Positions 52,719 through 63,537 of a stretch of DNA of 64,000 nucleotides are shown here, piece by piece. This DNA comes from Candidatus Peribacteria bacterium (GTDB lineage: Bacteria > Patescibacteriota > Gracilibacteria > Absconditabacterales > Absconditicoccaceae): positions 248,001 through 312,000 of the forward strand of contig CP060225.1 in the NCBI GenBank assembly GCA_023898485.1, given 5' to 3'. A model generated the notes under the pieces. That model did no database searches. It was not told the DNA's origin and was given only the letters and a program-made list of their open reading frames with translations. A program made the position numbers and the translations under genes. The stretch's first letter is position 1. Every line of letters starts with the position of its first letter.

Positions 52719-52741
52719 CCTCTCCCCTTCAGGGAGAGGAG
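52705..52741. repeat. Palindromic element spanning the mnmA stop and the next ribosome-binding site
   Basis: cccctctcctagcctctccccttcagggagagg: the hairpin arm cctctcccc / gggagagg contains the next gene's likely Shine-Dalgarno (gggagaggag directly before ATG 52742), and TAG 52716 of mnmA lies in its left part. Sequence given here is shown in two parts: cccctctcctagcc and tctccccttcagggagagg. Confidence 0.65.
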
Positions 52742-53812
52742 ATGTACTTTTTCTTGACAATTGTGATAATAATTGTTATAGTTATCATTACTATTTTTAT
52801 CATTATCGAAAGTGTGATGGTACTTCCGATACTCGCTATGATCGTCATCTTCGTGATTTTGTGGGTTGTTTTGTGGCTTTTCTTCCCATCTATCAAAGGT
52901 CTTCTCAAGCTTGTGATAGCAGTGGCACTGGGTCTTTTGGTTATGAAGGGACTCTCTTCGTGGTTCGGTCTGTTTGATGGATTTTTTGTAGGGAATTGGT
53001 TGTGGCGAGTAGTAGGTATTTTGACAACGCTTGCGGTGGTGTATTTCCTCTTTATGCTGACGGGGACTGCTCGTCGCATGTTTCTATTCGTCCTGGCGCT
53101 GGTGGGTGGATTCTATCTTGCGACGCTGGCAGCGAGACTTTTCGGTATTGATGGTGTCGTGAGTACACCAAAAAATGATACAGACGATATCGTCGTAGTC
53201 GATACGTGATCGGTGTCTGATGAGGAAGTTCCCGTTTTGGAGACAGGTGCATGATGTATGCTACCATGGTGAGCGTGACTTCGTGATGGAGAGTATACCT
53301 ATGCATATGATGTGAGGACAGATGGTGTCTGTGATGCACAGCTTCGTGCGTGTGATGATGGCAAACTGAGTGGTTCGTATACGCGCTCATCGTGTCCTGA
53401 TGGATCGGATGAGGATATCAGTTATCGTGATGATTATGTCTATGAAAACGGTCCCGATCCTGTGGATCCACTGATTCAGCCTGACTATATCGATCTTGTA
53501 CCTGGTGTAGATGGCAGTCAGCGATATGATCTCAATGGTCAGCGCATCACTTCTACGACAGAGATAGAGGTGACGGGTATTGTCGTCGAAGATCCAGCAC
53601 CACTCTGGCAAGTCAATGTGCAGCCAATCTATGACTGTCAGACTCCATGGGGAGAAATCGTGAATAATGGACAGTTTGTCAAAGCATATCGCTACCGAGA
53701 AGGCGAATGAGAACATCAGTGTGAAGTACAACTCAGACTCTGTCGCAATGGTGAGCTCCTAGGACAGTTTATGTATCCAAGTTGTGAGTATAGAGAGGGT
53801 GTACAGGGGTAG
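52742..53812 (+). CDS. Membrane protein with two Cys-rich CxxPWG modules
   Basis: The 356-aa product has about six hydrophobic helices (residues 1-140) and an outside domain with two copies of a Cys-rich module: GCMLPWGAGLRGGEYTYAYD...CDAQLRACDDGKLSGSY...SC (about 175-215) and YDCQTPWGEIVNNGQFVKAY...CEVQLRLCRNGELLGQF...SC (about 297-350). Each has four Cys, presumably two disulfides. The pattern C-x2-PWG...C-x3-LR-x-C-x-(N/D)-G-x-L-x-G is not one I can name. Four or more TGA codons are Gly. Start ATG is preceded by a strong Shine-Dalgarno. Confidence 0.75.
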
Positions 53813-53853
53813 AATATTTGTTTCTTATTTTTATCTCTTTAAAACTATCTTTT

Positions 53854-54627
53854 ATGGGTGAGATGTATGATAACAGTAAACACCTTGAGGATACTTTTAC
53901 TGAAAGTAATCTTTCAGAATATCTTTTGCAGGCACAATATGCTGAGTTAGTGGAGCTGAAAAATGCTATAGATCAGATTCAAAAGGCACTGAGCAGAAAT
54001 ATTTCCCTCCTTGATATATGAGTATGAGATGCAAGAATCGTTAAACGCTTGTCGTGAATTAGAGAAATTCGAGAAATTCTTGAACAATATCATGGTATTG
54101 ATATATCACAAAACTGTGTTGATGAAACTAATCGTGTGGTGGAAGACTTATGATTGCAACACAAGGTAAAAACCAGACTTCTTGATGCTTCCCATCTCGA
54201 TGAATTAAACGATACATATGATCTTATTATAACTACACGATTTACTGCGGGTAATTTTTATCCTAGGAATTTTTCTTTTGAAAATTTTATATCGTGAAGT
54301 TTTGATTTAAGCGTTAATGATAAATTTACTCAAATTTTTGCACATGCTTATAATAAATTAAATGCATGATGAGAGATTATAATAGGATCTATCTATGTAG
54401 ATAACGTATGAACAAGAGAGAAACAGGAGGATTCTTATAGGAATTTTTGATGGAATGTTATTACTGGTGAGGGTGATTCTTTTACGGCTTCTGATGCAGG
54501 ATGGTGGTCACAAAGGTTTACTGAACAAAGAGTAAGAGACTATCTTTCTTTCATCCCAGAAGAAAAAATTTCTTTCATACCATTAGATACCTATGATTAT
54601 GCTATGATGGTGAGGATAAAAAAATAA
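53854..54627 (+). CDS. SAM-dependent methyltransferase
   Basis: The 257-aa product has motif I ISLLDIGVGDARIVKRLSGI near 52, YHGIDISQNCVDE (motif II with acidic residue) and DLIITTRFTAGNFYPRNF after motif III. The target is unknown. TGA in LLDIGVGDAR encodes both motif Gly residues, strong support for UGA as Gly. It contains about ten TGA codons and is fairly AT-rich. It converges on the PBP1A gene with a 2-bp gap. Confidence 0.75.
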
Positions 54628-54629
54628 CT

Positions 54630-56885
54630 CTAGTCCTGCAACAGCTCTAACTGACTTTGGTTAGGATTTTTTCATTCGACGGGGGCGTAATATCATTGGT
54701 AGTTTTCGGGGACGTTTTTGTAACTGCCGAGGAGGAGGTTATTTTCTATGAGTGTTCTGTAGTAGTCTTTGATCACTCTATGGTTGAGATAGAGACCATA
54801 TCATTCTGCTCCGAGTGCTTTACCATCGGTGTGACCTGCTCGGGAGATGATGACATCGCGATTGGTATAGGTAGAGATCCATGCATCATTGGGAAATGAT
54901 GCGTTGCCATATTTCTTTTCGGAGGTTCCTGTTTTGATAGCATAGGTGCCCTGTTCCATACTGGGGATGACGAGATAGTAGTACCACTCTGTCGGTGCAT
55001 TGCTGAGGCGTGACAGGATAGACCACATCATATAGCTCACAGTGAGCGGGATGACTCTCTGCTGACGATAAGAGGAGTCTGTTTCTTTGTTGTAAAGTTC
55101 GTTGCCTGAGATGTCAGTGATGGAGAGGATAGGGTTGATGGTGGCGGTATCTGAAGTGTCAGTACTGAGTTGGATATAGGCATTGGCAAGCTGAGACATG
55201 CTCCCCTGCCCTGCTCCGAGAAGCAGTGAATATCCATAGGGAAAATCATCTTGCAGATCTGTGAAGCCAAGACTACGAAGATAGGGGACGAATGTTCGCT
55301 CTCTACCGAGTGCATAGAATATTCTAATGAGTGGGATATTTCTGGATCCAGCGAGAGCGTTTTTGATCGCTATGCGTCATCGATAGGTACCGTCTGAGTT
55401 GGATGGTTGTCACTCAGGTGCGTATTCTGCGGGGAGTGGCATATCGGTGATTTTAGCATCGATGGTCCGACCAAAATTAGTAAAAAGATAACTATACACG
55501 AGAGGTTTGATAGTGGATCAGACTTGTCTCAATGCTTGGATCATATCGTTTTGACCTTTGATTTCAGTGTTATAATAATCAGCTGATCCGATGTATGCGA
55601 GTACGTCACCATTGAGCGAATCGACATGGATGAGGGCTCTATTGTTGCCGCCATTGAGATAGACATGTTTCATATTATCGGCAACAATCTCTCCTGCAAT
55701 CTTCTGATCAAGAGGATCGAGTGAGGTGCGAATCGTCCATCCAGCTTGTGATAGTGTGCTCTCGTCGATATGGTAATCGCGCAAAAACTCTGCTGTCTGT
55801 AAGAATTTTTGGACCCAGAAGACGAAATGGGGAGCTTTGATAGAGGTGGTGGGTCTGTAGAGTGTGAGAGAAGTGGATTCTATGATAGCATCGCGAATAT
55901 CTGAGGCAGTGATGTAGCCGTCTTCATACATGCGGCAGAGTACTCGATCTTTTCTTCCTGTGTGATAGTCGACGACATAGCCAGGGATATCGATACCTGA
56001 TGCTCGTGCTTCTATTGATTGAAGACATGATTGATTCTCGATCATGAGTATGGCTTGCGGGAGCTGTTCACGTATGGTGGGGATCCACGATGAATCTATA
56101 TGAGGATAGAGTGTCAAAACATTACCAGACGTGTTGGTGAGTGTTCGCTCTCCCATGACGGTGTCTGGATGTTCGAGAGGGTTGTATCTACTAGGAGACT
56201 GTGGGAGTGATGCGAGGATGGCACTCTGGAGTGGTGTGAGTTGGTCAGGTGTTGTGTGGAAAAAATTTTCTGCCGCTCCCACGATACCATACGAATGATT
56301 GCCGTAGTAGACATAGTTGAGATAGGTTTCGAGGATAGCTTCTTTGGTTTTTTGTTTGGTGGTGCCGGTGTCTGCATCGGGATATTGTTCTTGTACTTGA
56401 TTTTCTCGTTGACTAGTGAGTCTCTGAGCAAGGATTATTTCTTGGAGCTTTCTTTGGATAGTTTTTTGTTTGGAGAGCATGACGTTTTTGACCAACTGCT
56501 GTGTGATGGTAGACGCGCCTGAGATCTGCGTATCCAGACCGATCATATTCTGTGCATTGGTTCGCATCACCCTTGCTATAGCAGTTCGTTCTACTCATTG
56601 ATTGATCCAGAATCATTGATCTTCTGTGGCAACGATTGCATTGATCATATTGGGAGAGATGGATGCATATGACACTCGTCTTCTGTTTTCTTCATAGAAA
56701 CGGAAGAGCTCATTACCTTCTCTATCGGTGATGATAGATGCCTGTGGTAGTGTATGGAAATCATCAATATTGATATCAGGCAATCACCGCAAAAATTGAA
56801 AATAAAAAACAATAGCGCTGATGGCAATGCCGCCAGCAATCATGATTTCTACGGTAAATAATATATATTTTCGTTGTTTTTTCAT
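54630..56885 (-). CDS. Class A penicillin-binding protein (PBP1A-like)
   Basis: This bifunctional peptidoglycan synthase is 751 aa. It has an N-terminal membrane helix (9-32), a GT51 glycosyltransferase domain with IVATEDQGFWINQGV (catalytic Glu of EDxxF) and GASTITQQLVKNVMLSKQKT, RKLQEIILAQRL, then a transpeptidase domain with SxxK in QVGSTIKPLVYS, SxN in AGSRNIPLIRIF and KTG in AIKTGTSEK. The usual HxGxD after the ED motif is NQGVE. Many TGA codons are Gly. It starts directly after the der stop (TAAATG). Confidence 0.93.
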
Positions 56886-58277
56886 TTATTCATCATCATG
56901 ATCAATAAAATCATCCTCACGATCATGGTATGATTCATAACCTCCCTCTGCATCTCATTCTTCTTTGCGCTTGTTTCTCCAGAAGATACGCAGTGGTTTG
57001 CCCACAAACGGCGAATGGAGTCTGATGGTGTTTTCTAGCCATTTTTTGAAAGCAGATGTTGCTCTTTTGGTATCATTGACGAAGACAATAAACGTCGGTG
57101 GTTCATTCTCAACTTGAGTGATGTATGAGATTTTGCATGCTTTGTTTTTGGGAAATCTGGGTGGGCGTTGGACGAGCGCTGTTCTGACGAGTTTGTTGAG
57201 ATCAGGTGTGCCGATATGCTCTTCACGCTCTTGTCGTAGACGTTCGAGAATATCAAAAAGTTGACTGACACCCTTTCCTGTCTGAGCAGAGAGATTGATG
57301 ATGGGTATGTATTTCGCGAACTGAAATGATATGTGGATAATTCTATGATATTCATCTATTTGTGTTTTGGTCAGTATATCAACTTTGTTGAGAGCAATCA
57401 CGAGAGGAAGCTGCATATTGATCACTTCTTCTAGGATAGTCATATCTCTGTGTGTGAGTCATTCGTCACCATTGATCATATAGACGACATAGGGTCTGAC
57501 GTATTTGAGCATAGAAAGAGTCTTTTCGTATGCGATACGTTCGATACCTTTTATTTTACCCTTTTTTTTGATGCCAGCTGTGTCATAGAGGTCATAGGTA
57601 TGTTTGCCAAACTCGAATTGACCTGTATTGTAGTCGAGTGTGGTACCAGGGATATCGGATACGAGTGCGCGATCCTCTCCGAGCAAAGTATTGAGTAATG
57701 TACTTTTTCCAGCATTTGGTTTGCCGATGATGGCGAGTGGGATATTGCCACTCTCGATTATAGATATAGGTTCTGCTGAGATATTATCTGGTCTGAGCTC
57801 TTGAATAGTAGCTCGAATGCTATCAACTCCTTTTCCTCTCTGAGCAATAATAGGAAGTACTTCCGCGAACCCCAACCCATAATATTCTGCTATGACGAGT
57901 TCTATGGTATGCTGTTGAAATGCTTTCTCCAGTTTATTGACGAGAAGAATAGTTGAAGATCTTTTACCAGACTTGGAGATGAGCTGGTAGATTTCTTGCT
58001 CTTTGGATCACATACCGACGTGACTATCGATGACGAACAGGATGATGTCTGCTTGCGTGATGACGGTCTGGATGTAGGGAATTTCTTCTTCGAAGGTATC
58101 GAGTCCTGGTGTATCAAGAATCGTCACAGGACCTAAGATCGTCTGATCTATTTCATGGTAGAGAATATCTCTTGTTGTACCGTGGATATCAGTAATGATG
58201 GCTCTTTGAGATCCAACTAATCTATTGAAAAGGGTGGATTTCCCTACATTGGTTGATCCGATAATACCTATCTTCAT
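56886..58277 (-). CDS. der: Ribosome-assembly GTPase Der (EngA)
   Basis: Der acts in 50S subunit assembly. The 463-aa product has two G domains: IGSTNVGKSTLFNRLVG (residues 6-22), DTPGLDTF, LVNKLEKA in place of NKxD, and IIGKPNAGKSTLLNTLLG (near 175), DTAGIKKKGKIKGIE, ALNKVDIL, then a KH-like C-terminal domain (RPPRFPKNKACKISYITQVE) and an acidic tail. ATG 58277 matches the usual MKIGIIG start. TGA codons are Gly. The first G4 motif is degenerate. Confidence 0.94.
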
Positions 58278-58448
58278 TGTATCTTTTTTTCGTGTAAAAT
58301 ATGCGATTTTCCCCTTATAATGATAGAGAGGCAAAATACCACAATATTGTCCTTCTGTTGTATTGACTTTTTTGTATTTTTGTGCTTGACTTCATGAAGC
58401 TGTTGTATAGTATTCTCAGTGTATTTTTATGTTTTTCTCGAAAACTCT

Positions 58449-60719
58449 ATGAAAAAAACGTATTGGTGAGTGCTGATCGCAAGTATGGCAGCTATGATTG
58501 GACGATCGTATGCGGCTTCAACTGATGTATGTATCGATGACTATGATGATGGGTCTGAGCTATGTTTGACGCTCGATAGTACGAGTTATGGGTATAAGAT
58601 GGAAGTGGATGACATGGATAGCGATCTCAATATCCTCTCTTGTGTAGTGGATGTTCCTGGCGAGAACTTCGTAACGATGGGTGACTGTGAAGGAGCTTTC
58701 AATGCTGATGAAGATGATGACTTTACTATCTATGTAAGAGTAAATCAGGATGGTGAAGAATACAACAGCACGCTTGAGTTTGATTGTAATAATGGTTCAT
58801 GTGATGTAGATGATTATAGTAGTTCTTCATCATGATCGAGCTCTTCTTCTGATGACGTAGATAACTTCAAAGTCACTGCTGATCCAGATAATGCAGATGA
58901 AAATGAATGGGTAAATATTACTGTCGAAGCAAGAGATAGTCGCGATCGCACAGTAGAAGATTATAATGATAGTATTAAATTTAAAGTCTATAGAAGAAGT
59001 TCTTCATCTTCTAGTTGGTCTGATATTACTTCTCGCGAAGGTGACACAGGATACTTTGATATTAGTAGCACCTATAGATCATCGTTTGATACTAGCATTT
59101 CTTTCTCTTCTTCATGGGATGGAGAAAAGACTTTCTCTAATTTCATTAGATTCGAGAATGATGCATATGACTACAAAGTGGTGGTGTATGATAGATATGA
59201 TACCAGTGTTACTGGTTATGGTATTGTAGAGCTTTCTTCTAACTCTTCTTTTGACGATATAGATAACTTCAAAGTCACTGCTGATCCAGATAATGCAGAT
59301 GAAAATGAATGGGTAAATATTACTGTCGAAGCAAGAGATAGTCGCGATCGCACAGTAGAAGATTATAATGATAGTATTAAATTTAAAGTCTATAGAAGAA
59401 GTTCTTCATCTTCTAGTTGGTCTGATATTACTTCTCGCGAAGGTGACACAGGATACTTTGATATTAGTAGCACCTATAGATCATCGTTTGATACTAGCAT
59501 TTCTTTCTCTTCTTCATGGGATGGAGAAAAGACTTTCTCTAATTTCATTAGATTCGAGAATGATGCATATGACTACAAAGTGGTGGTGTATGATAGATAT
59601 GATACCAGTGTTACTGGTTATGGTATTGTAGAGCTTTCTTCTAACTCTTCTTTTGACGATATAGATAACTTCAAAGTCACTGCTGATCCAGATAATGCAG
59701 ATGAAAATGAATGGGTAAATATTACTGTCGAAGCAAGAGATAGTCGCGATCGCACAGTAGAAGATTATAATGATAGTATTAAATTTAAAGTCTATAGAAG
59801 AAGTTCTTCATCTTCTAGTTGGTCTGATATTACTTCTCGCGAAGGTGACACAGGATACTTTGATATTAGTAGCACCTATAGATCATCGTTTGATACTAGC
59901 ATTTCTTTCTCTTCTTCATGGGATGGAGAAAAGACTTTCTCTAATTTCATTAGATTCGAGAATGATGCATATGACTACAAAGTGGTGGTGTATGATAGAT
60001 ATGATACCAGTGTTACTGGTTATGGTATTGTAGAGCTTTCTTCTAACTCTTCTTTTGACGATATAGATAACTTCAAAGTCACTGCTGATCCAGATAATGC
60101 AGATGAAAATGAATGGGTAAATATTACTGTCGAAGCAAGAGATAGTCGCGATCGCACAGTAGAAGATTATAATGATAGTATTAAATTTAAAGTCTATAGA
60201 AGAAGTTCTTCATCTTCTAGTTGGTCTGATATTACTTCTCGCGAAGGTGACACAGGATACTTTGATATTAGTAGCACCTATAGATCATCGTTTGATACTA
60301 GCATTTCTTTCTCTTCTTCATGGGATGGAGAAAAGACTTTCTCTAATTTCATTAGATTCGAGAATGATGCATATGACTACAAAGTGGTGGTGTATGATAG
60401 ATATGATACCAGTGTTACTGGTTATGGTATTGTAGAGCTTGTAGGTAATTCTTCTATGAGCATTGATGGCTATTCTAGTCGCGAGTTTGCTGCAGTTGAA
60501 CGTGTGTATAATAGATGGCCAAGTTTTATTAATGATTTAGAGCGTGCATATTCTATACTCCGCTGGAATAGTAACTGGCAAAATGCACAGGAGGAATTCT
60601 ATGATAACCTCAGAGATGTCGTGAATGATGAAGATGATAAAGAATGGGAAGATTATGAAGAATTTTATGATGCGCTTTATAGTTTTGTAGAATACACTGT
60701 AGATCTCATCAATGATTAA
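58449..60719 (+). CDS. Secreted Ser/Asp-rich surface protein with four 134-aa repeats
   Basis: The 756-aa product has a signal peptide (about 1-22, ending GRSYAAS), a Cys-containing domain (25-125), a Ser-rich linker, four nearly identical 134-residue repeats (DDIDNFKVTADPDNADENEW to TSVTGYGIVEL), and a helical C-terminal domain (FAAVERVYNRWPSFINDLER). Each repeat looks like an Ig-like or adhesin beta-sandwich and is very acidic. It is probably exported to the cell surface; attachment or contact with a host cell is inferred. Only the first part has TGA codons; the repeats have none. Confidence 0.85.
58856..60442. repeat. Four tandem 402-bp coding repeats
   Basis: The identical segments recur at 58966, 59368, 59770 and 60172, exactly 402 bp apart. 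Apart from the first few codons of unit 1 (gatgacgtagat versus gacgatatagat) I see no difference between units in the parts compared. Confidence 0.95.
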
Positions 60720-60740
60720 TCATTCATATTTATATATAAT

Positions 60741-60768
60741 GCAAAGAGGGTGGATGCCCTCTTTTTGC
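60741..60768 (+). terminator. Rho-independent terminator of the surface protein gene
   Basis: gcaaagaggg / ccctctttttgc with a 6-nt loop, 21 bp after the TAA. Confidence 0.85.
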
Positions 60769-60774
60769 TATCAA

Positions 60775-60805
60775 GAAAAATCCTGACACGACCAGCGTGC
60801 AGGAT
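60775..60805 (-). terminator. Rho-independent terminator of the 60830-61087 gene
   Basis: Minus-strand stem atcctgcacg / cgtgtcaggat followed by T run; 25 bp past the stop of the small minus-strand gene. Confidence 0.7.
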
Positions 60806-60829
60806 AGGATGAAGTGTCTGGATTGTTTT

Positions 60830-61087
60830 TTAGTTGAAGATGCTATTGAGCTGTTCTTGGAGTGCTTGTTGGATGTAGTTTTTCCCTTGTTCTTTGAGAT
60901 TATCGATGACTACTTCTGATTGAGCTGAAAGTGCTTCTGATCCTGATGCAACGACCGCACTTAGTCACTGTTCGTAGGCTTGGGTAGCTACTTCGATAGC
61001 TTTGTCCTGGACGGTATTTCGTCATCGATAAGCGCCGACTGCGACACCAATCACGAATACGATAATCATGGTGATAAGATGTTTCAT
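60830..61087 (-). CDS. 85-aa protein with N-terminal membrane helix
   Basis: Hand translation with two TGA as Gly: MKHLITMIIVFVIGVAVGAY is a membrane helix or signal anchor, followed by a polar helical tail (QDKAIEVATQAYEQG, NYIQQALQEQLNSIFN). The terminator downstream and Gly-x-x-x-Gly in the helix support it. No family is recognised. 61088-61239 shows no further gene. Confidence 0.6.
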
Positions 61088-61239
61088 ATATGTAAGAGAA
61101 GAAATAAATTACCTCATCTATATCTCTCTTGGCCAGATATGCAAGGGTATCTTGTGTTGGTGATGTGTGGTATTTGTATTTCTTGGGAAGTAAGGATACA
61201 ATGATATAGTTATTTTAGTGGTTAGAATATTTGTATCCT

Positions 61240-62487
61240 ATGCACCAACGAATACATACGCTACGCGCTGATCGAAGGCATATTCCTGACATGATCAAAC
61301 GAATGAGTCTGATGATGTTTTTGTTTGTATTGGGTCGATGATTGGGAGGTGATGTTTTTTTCTCTGTGTATGTAGAAAGTATCGCCCCCAGTGCGATGCT
61401 GGTCTCTGCGATGGGCGCTGTATTGGCGATTGTGAAAATGTCTTTTTCGCTGGCGATGGGAAATATGTCCACCAAAGGCGATCTAGCGAAGATGGTTCGA
61501 TGAGGGAAATGGATTTATCTGATTTGTGGTTTGTTTTTTGCTGCTGCGGGGTTTTTTCACTCCCCTGCTCTTTTGATCGCTGCGGTCATATTCAATGGTA
61601 TGGGAAGTGCGATGCTTTTCACTGCATATCAGTATTATTTTCGCCAACATTCGAATGAACATAATCGCTATGCTGTACTTGGTCTAATGTATACCTCAAT
61701 CAATAGTGCATATGTCATAGGTGCACTGATTGCATCACTCCTTGTGCTTGTGATGCCACTGTGGTCAATGTATCTGTTTATCTCGCTCTTTGCGCTGATC
61801 TCTCTCTGGTGATGGAAGCGTCTCGAAGAAGATGTCAATCCCTTGGCAAAATCTATGACCAGACGCCTGTGACTGTGGCGTCAGATGATGTACGAACTTC
61901 TGTCTGGTGAGAGTTATCATCATAGTGTGCATCTTTTCCGTACCTATGGACTTAGCTTTGCATCTCGTTTGGGTCTGGTGAGTCTTTTGAATGCTGCTGA
62001 TTATGTATGATTTTTGTTTGTGCCACTTTTGGCAGTAGCACATGATTATTCTCTGAGTGAGATAGCGATCCTTTTTGCAGTGATGAGGGTTCCTGCGCTG
62101 CTGAGTTATTTTATCGGTGATATGGAGGATAAAATCCCCTATCATTATGTCTTGCTGGGATGATTGGGCGGTCTGACATTGTGTTTTGTAGGATTGGCAT
62201 TGGTGGATCATTTTGGTATACTGATGGCGATCGGTGTCGTCATGGGACTTATCATCACCATGCTTCGCCCACTACTGGTCGGTAATGTATTAGCGAGCGC
62301 GAGTGAGCATGACGCAGGTATTGCTGCTGGGACGATGACTGTCTTCGCTCGTTTGGGTGAAATTGTAGGATCATTGCTCTTTGGTCTCTTGGTGACTTTT
62401 GTTAGTATGCAAGGTGCTTTTGGCGTTTTTGCTTCAATCATATGAGTGGTATTTTTTGTCTTTGTCTTGACTTTTTATAAAAAATAA
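61240..62487 (+). CDS. MFS transporter
   Basis: The 415-aa product has about twelve hydrophobic helices in two halves separated by a charged loop (EEDVNPLAKSMTRRL), as in the major facilitator superfamily. The end of helix 2 to 3 (GNMSTKGDLAKMVRGGKWIY) resembles the MFS loop motif. The substrate cannot be told. Eight TGA codons are Gly. No TGA-free standard reading exceeds a third of the protein. Confidence 0.78.
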
Positions 62488-62544
62488 TTATATTGACCCA
62501 CGATCTTGGTTCGGTAGGTAGCACTTTATCCTGCTACAAACACT

Positions 62545-63369
62545 ATGAAAAACCTTCTGGGTGTGATTGTCTTGGGTGTCTTCTTGTATGTGGTGATGGG
62601 GGGAACATTGCCATCATTTACACACTATTTGGGTAGTGATATGATTTCGTATGATCAACAGGCTGTGAAGTCAGATGATGTCTTTGTGTGATTTCATGTC
62701 GTTCAGGGAGAGGATGGTAAGCATCATATGCAAGGTATATCGCACTGGGGTGAATTACTGACAAATGAGTTTTTTGCTGGAATTTTCCAACGTGATCCAG
62801 CTGTACAGCGTTCGTATGTAGCTCAAACAGAGGAAGAAACTTTGGTGGCGTCATTACCATGTGATATCTCATTCGTAGATGTTGCTAGTGATAAAGCTGG
62901 TCAAGCAGTTGACCTATTGGGTGATCTCTGTATTGTAGGTGGTATGGGTGGTGCGAAATTTTATCCACAAAATCATATACGTCGTGGTAGCGTTGCCAAA
63001 ATGGTGGCTGGTGCTATGATGTATGCATACCAAGGTAGTGCAACGATTGAGACTGATGGTACAGTAGTATATACTGATGTGCATGGTCCTCTCGTTCCGT
63101 ATCTGGTACAGCTTGATCAGCGAGGTTTGTTGGATGAGATTGCTCGTGATGAGGAAGTATTTGGTGTCAATGATGTGCTCACAAGAGAAGAAATCACCTC
63201 CTTCTTGGAAGTAGCTTTGGCATCGCTTCCTGATACTATCGCGATCAATACTACTATCCCACTTCCTCTAGAAAGTGAATATGTGGAGAGACAAATGTTT
63301 GCTGCTATGTTAGTCGATGCACTTCAACTCAATGCGCGCGTTGGAACGAGTGTGCTCGCTATGCAATAG
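62545..63369 (+). CDS. Exported protein with SLH-like segments
   Basis: The 274-aa product has a signal or anchor helix (3-20). Residues 105-165 (SFVDVASDKAGQAVDLLGDL, then FYPQNHIRRGSVAKMVAGAM) match the S-layer homology pattern FxDv...a..l...gi..G....F.P...itRgex..m. A later NDVLTREEITSFLEVAL may be a second, weaker one. SLH domains bind cell-wall polymers. One TGA (Gly) in FVGFHVV. Followed by a terminator. Confidence 0.65.
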
Positions 63370-63394
63370 AAGAGAAAACATTTTGTCAGACTGT

Positions 63395-63431
63395 AAAGAA
63401 GATATGACTCGAAAGGGTCATGTCTTTTTCT
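63395..63431 (+). terminator. Rho-independent terminator
   Basis: Stem aagatatgac / gtcatgtctt with loop tcgaaagg and T run, after the SLH-like gene. Confidence 0.75.
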
Positions 63432-63537
63432 TTGTGGGTGGATAAGGGATACAATAGAATAAATAGACACAATGGAAGAAATGGAAAAGTATTATCATCT
63501 TTCATTATTCTTTATCGTCCTCTCTCACCCTTTTCTT

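Noticed and set aside
53818..54021. Start of the methyltransferase at 53818
   Set aside because: The codons before ATG 53854 are hydrophobic filler, and the first good Met with homologue-like helix is at 53854.
62488..62544. Possible tRNA in the gap before the SLH-like gene (contains ggttcggtaggtagcac)
   Set aside because: No cloverleaf can be folded; acceptor and anticodon arms are missing.
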